Origin: Bacteroidota bacterium
GTDB taxonomy: Bacteria; Bacteroidota; Bacteroidia; Sphingobacteriales; Sphingobacteriaceae
DNA length: 34,135 nucleotides
Reading direction: 5' to 3'
Assembly (NCBI GenBank): GCA_013288485.1
Contig: JABDBW010000023.1
Span: forward strand, 1 to 34,135
Shown here piece by piece: positions 31,777 through 34,135 of this stretch. The number at the start of each line of letters is the position of its first letter. Position 1 is the first letter of the stretch. The position numbers were made by a program, and so were the translations under genes. The notes under the pieces were generated by a model. The model was not told the DNA's origin. It ran no database searches and saw only the letters and a list, made by a program, of their open reading frames with translations.

Positions 31777-32390
31777 TCAGCATAGCGATAGAGAAAAAAC
31801 TGAAGGTTTACCAGGGACGGCAGGTATTAAAAATTGAGCGGCAGTTTCCCGCGGGAAGCATTACCAAAATTTATGGCCCTTCCGGTTCGGGGAAAACCAC
31901 GTTTTTAAAAATTATAACAGGATTTATAACCCCCGAAAAAGGAAAGATTTTGGTTGATGACAGTACATGGCTGGATACTGATTTAAACATCAACATTCCT
32001 CCCCAAAAACGAATGCCGGGTTTTGTCTTCCAGGATTACGCGCTGTTTCCCAACATGACGATAAGAGAACACCTGGAATATGCCACAACCGATAAAGACT
32101 GGATAGTCCGCCTGTTGCTTTTGGGCAAGCTGGATACACTTATCGATCACAAACCCATTCATTTATCAGGCGGACAGCAGCAGCGCCTAGCCATTTTGCG
32201 CGCATTGGCTATTAAACCAAAATTGCTGTTAATGGATGAACCATTTTCAGCACTCGACCCTGAAATGAAAACGGAATTAATTGAAGAATTAACGATTGTA
32301 TTTAAAGAAATAGGTGCAACCGTTTTAATAGTGAGCCATAATCCGCAGGAATTGGAGGGATTGGTTGACGGGGAATTGTTGATTGTCTGA
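31773..32390 (+). CDS. modC: Molybdate ABC transporter ATP-binding protein, short form
   Basis: This 205-residue ATPase has Walker A GPSGSGKT (35-42), a Q-loop (FVFQDYALFP), the ABC signature LSGGQQQR, Walker B LLLMDEP and the switch histidine in IVSHN. The C-terminal regulatory MOP/TOBE domain present in E. coli ModC (about 350 residues) is absent, so this is a nucleotide-binding domain only, and feedback by bound molybdate through that domain is not possible. The TGA stop lies inside the left arm of the 25-bp inverted repeat that follows. Confidence 0.94.
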   Translation: MISIAIEKKLKVYQGRQVLKIERQFPAGSITKIYGPSGSGKTTFLKIITGFITPEKGKILVDDSTWLDTDLNINIPPQKRMPGFVFQDYALFPNMTIREHLEYATTDKDWIVRLLLLGKLDTLIDHKPIHLSGGQQQRLAILRALAIKPKLLLMDEPFSALDPEMKTELIEELTIVFKEIGATVLIVSHNPQELEGLVDGELLIV

Positions 32391-32476
32391 ACCATGATTT
32401 ATAGGATTTTAAGATTGCAGGATTATTTTTTTGATAATCAAGGTAATCCCTAAATCCTATAAATCATGGTTCAGAC
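32385..32476. repeat. Perfect 25-bp inverted repeat filling a convergent intergenic gap
   Basis: The left arm at 32385-32409 starts GTCTGAACCATGATTTATAG and the right arm at 32452-32476 is its exact reverse complement. The spacer has 42 bases and itself contains GATTAT...ATAATC around a T-run. The arms reach into the stop codons of both flanking convergent genes. It probably works as a bidirectional terminator and looks like a dispersed palindromic (MITE/REP-like) element. Confidence 0.85.
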
Positions 32477-32985
32477 TACTGCACCGACGCCACGATCACC
32501 TTATCCAAATTATGCAGGTACCTCCTGCCGGTTTTAAAATCCATCATGGAGGTCATTTGCAGGCTTTCTTTCATATCGGCCGCTTTTATGCCGTTCTTTT
32601 CCATGATGATATATACATGGTTGCCAACTTCGGTATTAAACAATTCGTTCCACGAGTATACCACCTTATAGCCATCCGAACCAACGCATTGAAAATAGAG
32701 GGTACTTAAAAATTTCGGGCTGCTTACATCAAAAACAGTATGGCTTAGAATATCTTTTAACAGTATACCTTTTAGCTGGTCGTCCTGGTGTTTAAAGGCA
32801 CCGGTATGATCGGTAACTTTAATATCGCCAATATTTTGCAGGGCATATTGCTTTAAAGAATCCATGGTAATTATTGAACTTTTTTTAACCGCGCCCGTTA
32901 TGCTGAACCGGTTGGTTGGTTTATACGTTTCCTGTGCAAAGGTTAGGGTTGTACAAAATGTTAGCAGCAATAAAAGCTTTTTCAT
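32476..32985 (-). CDS. Secreted protein with oxidoreductase-molybdopterin-domain-like fold
   Basis: This 169-residue exported protein has the signal MKKLLLLLTFCTTLTFAQ. The remainder resembles the sulfite-oxidase/YedY-type molybdopterin-binding domain: F-S-I-T-G-A-V-K-K-S-S-I-I-T-M-D-S-L, then L-K-G-I-L-L-K-D-I-L, then C-V-G-S-D-G-Y-K-V-V-Y-S-W-N-E-L-F. Such domains have a molybdenum-ligating cysteine after the first strands; here that position appears to read V-T-D-H-T-G, without cysteine. The only cysteine of the mature protein lies in the later F-Q-C-V-G stretch. It may be a cofactor-free relative. Its place beside modABC supports a link to molybdoenzymes, but the role is unknown. Confidence 0.7.
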   Translation of the reverse strand: MKKLLLLLTFCTTLTFAQETYKPTNRFSITGAVKKSSIITMDSLKQYALQNIGDIKVTDHTGAFKHQDDQLKGILLKDILSHTVFDVSSPKFLSTLYFQCVGSDGYKVVYSWNELFNTEVGNHVYIIMEKNGIKAADMKESLQMTSMMDFKTGRRYLHNLDKVIVASVQ

Positions 32986-33099
32986 AATAAGTATAAGATG
33001 CCGGTAGTTATAATGTTAATTAATGTTAAAAGTATGAATACCCACAGAATTTAAAAAATCGTTGCCCCGCCTTTTGCGTATATAAGGTAAATTTACAAA

Positions 33100-33882
33100 A
33101 TGAAAACCATAAAAATATTTATCCTTACTGCCACACTCGCCATAACCGCAATGGCAGACGCGGCGTTTATAAATATAAAACCGCCCGTTAAAAACAATAC
33201 CATATCAGGCAAAGGCTTTGCCGTTATTGAGCTTTTTACTTCCGAAGGCTGTTCAAGCTGTCCGCCTGCCGATGAATTAGTTGCACGTATACAAAAGGAA
33301 TATACCGGCCAGCCGGTTTATATCATGGCATTCCATGTGGATTACTGGAACCACCTGGGTTGGAAAGACGCGTTCAGCAGTGTAGATTATACCAAAAGGC
33401 AGCAAATGTATTCGCAGCGCTTACGGGTAGAAGTATATACACCGCAGATAGTAATTAATGGCAAAAAAGCATTTGTCGGTTCAGAAGAAAATACGCTGCG
33501 TAATGCTATTAAATCCGGGCTGCAAAACTCCGCACCGGCCCAAATAATATTAAGCGGCCTCAAAGCCGGCACTAATAAAGCAACCGTTCATTACCGGGCG
33601 GAAGGAAATGGAAAAAATAGTGTGCTCACATTGGCCCTGGTGCAAAAAAATGGCCAAACCAGTGTTAAAGCCGGAGAAAATAAGGGGCGGAGCCTGTCGC
33701 ATGTGCAAATTGTGCGCAAGCTGCAAAGTGTAGCGTTAAGCAATGGTAAAGAGGGCATACAGAGCCTAACATTGCCTGCCGGATTTAATCCGCAAAGCTG
33801 GGAGGTCATCGGCATATTACAAAACACAACCACAGGCGAAATTACAGGGGCGGCAAAAGAAGAATTTCAGTCAGCGGGTTAA
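33100..33882 (+). CDS. DUF1223 thioredoxin-fold exported protein
   Basis: This 260-residue protein has a signal peptide MKTIKIFILTATLAITAMAD. The DUF1223 signature is clear: V-I-E-L-F-T-S-E-G-C51-S-S-C54-P-P-A-D, a redox-type CxxC on a thioredoxin-like fold, followed by F-H-V-D-Y-W-N-H-L-G-W-K-D and the cis-proline-like Y-T-P-Q-I-V-I-N-G. The C-terminal domain is beta-rich. The family is thought to be periplasmic; its substrate is unknown. It lies between molybdenum-related genes and 62 bases before a cytochrome b gene, hinting at a role in an exported redox enzyme's assembly or upkeep. Confidence 0.92.
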   Translation: MKTIKIFILTATLAITAMADAAFINIKPPVKNNTISGKGFAVIELFTSEGCSSCPPADELVARIQKEYTGQPVYIMAFHVDYWNHLGWKDAFSSVDYTKRQQMYSQRLRVEVYTPQIVINGKKAFVGSEENTLRNAIKSGLQNSAPAQIILSGLKAGTNKATVHYRAEGNGKNSVLTLALVQKNGQTSVKAGENKGRSLSHVQIVRKLQSVALSNGKEGIQSLTLPAGFNPQSWEVIGILQNTTTGEITGAAKEEFQSAG

Positions 33883-33944
33883 ACTACATGTTTAAATCAT
33901 TAAATATTATCGCTAAATTCACTCATCACAATTTATGGCTTTAA

Positions 33945-34135
33945 ATGAAACAGATTAAAGAAAAACATTCCTTAGCCATGCGATGGTGCCATTGGGTAAA
34001 CTTCCCTATACTCACCATCATGATATGGAGCGGTATGCTTATTTATTGGGCCAATGATGTATATACCTTTACTTTGTTCGGTCATACGTTTGTGCGCTTT
34101 TTCCCCGAGTGGTTTTATAATACCTTACATATACC
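33945..34135 (+). CDS. Membrane cytochrome b subunit (cytochrome b561 / Ni-Fe hydrogenase b type), 3' end outside window
   Basis: It starts MKQIKEKHSLAMRWCHWVNF and continues into a hydrophobic helix (PILTIMIWSGMLIYWA); 63 codons are visible before the window ends. H8 and H16, in H-S-L-A-M-R-W-C-H-W, are placed like the haem-ligating or adjacent histidines at the start of the cytochrome b561-like b subunits of molybdoenzymes and hydrogenases. Such subunits pass electrons between quinones and an exported oxidoreductase. Together with modABC and the molybdopterin-like protein, this suggests a molybdoenzyme gene just beyond the window. Confidence 0.75.
   Translation, partial: MKQIKEKHSLAMRWCHWVNFPILTIMIWSGMLIYWANDVYTFTLFGHTFVRFFPEWFYNTLHI

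Noticed and set aside
32431..32709. Plus-strand ORF overlapping the inverted repeat and the molybdopterin-like gene
   Set aside because: It starts in the repeat spacer and is antisense to a gene with a clear signal peptide and domain.

Overview
The window looks like a chromosome segment of a Bacteroidota bacterium, most likely a Sphingobacteriaceae member of the Mucilaginibacter/Pedobacter type (an inference from recalled protein families, not a search). The signs are: -7 promoter elements of the form TAnnTTTG upstream of several genes, near absence of Shine-Dalgarno sequences, a TonB-dependent receptor with a carboxypeptidase-D-like N-terminal extension, DUF3078, DUF6515 and DUF1223 proteins, and an HU / TPR / 29-residue basic protein / RNase G gene string divergent from mutY-ssb. 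No rRNA, tRNA, CRISPR array, insertion sequence or prophage gene was seen.

Layout. 1-2.8 kb: the 3' part of a large surface protein with macroglobulin-like domains, converging on a DUF3078 outer-membrane protein. 2.8-6.5 kb: radA and, divergently, aspS, separated by about 460 bases holding two perfect palindromes and one doubtful small ORF. 6.6-8.2 kb: three tandem FKBP-type prolyl isomerase lipoproteins. 8.2-9.8 kb: a class-C-beta-lactamase-like serine hydrolase. 9.9-14.6 kb: ssb and mutY on the minus strand and, divergently, HU, a TPR protein, a 29-residue ribosome-associated-type protein and rng. 14.6-15.3 kb: a LytTR-like gene remnant and a ParE-type toxin-antitoxin pair.

15.3-22.8 kb is the most interesting part. 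A TPP riboswitch, with its own promoter and an unusually long inserted hairpin, precedes a co-directional run: TonB-dependent receptor, PnuC-type transporter (PnuT), a group-D flavin-monooxygenase-like flavoprotein, a secreted PafA-type phosphatase, a ThiE/TenI-family protein and a relative of thiamine pyrophosphokinase whose signature motifs have decayed. Read together, this is a thiamine salvage locus: thiamine phosphates cross the outer membrane, are dephosphorylated in the periplasm, and free thiamine is imported by PnuT. The flavoprotein and the two altered thiamine-enzyme relatives are the unexplained parts.

22.9-23.9 kb: a secreted DUF6515 protein with a Q/N-rich repeat segment. 24-30.2 kb: a minus-strand RND efflux operon (small membrane protein, outer-membrane factor, RND pump with a histidine-rich cytoplasmic loop, lipoprotein adaptor) ending at a hairpin terminator. 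30.3-34.1 kb: molybdenum-related genes, namely modABC, a secreted molybdopterin-domain-like protein that lacks the expected cysteine, a DUF1223 protein and the start of a membrane cytochrome b that runs off the window. A perfect 25-bp inverted repeat fills the convergent gap after modC.
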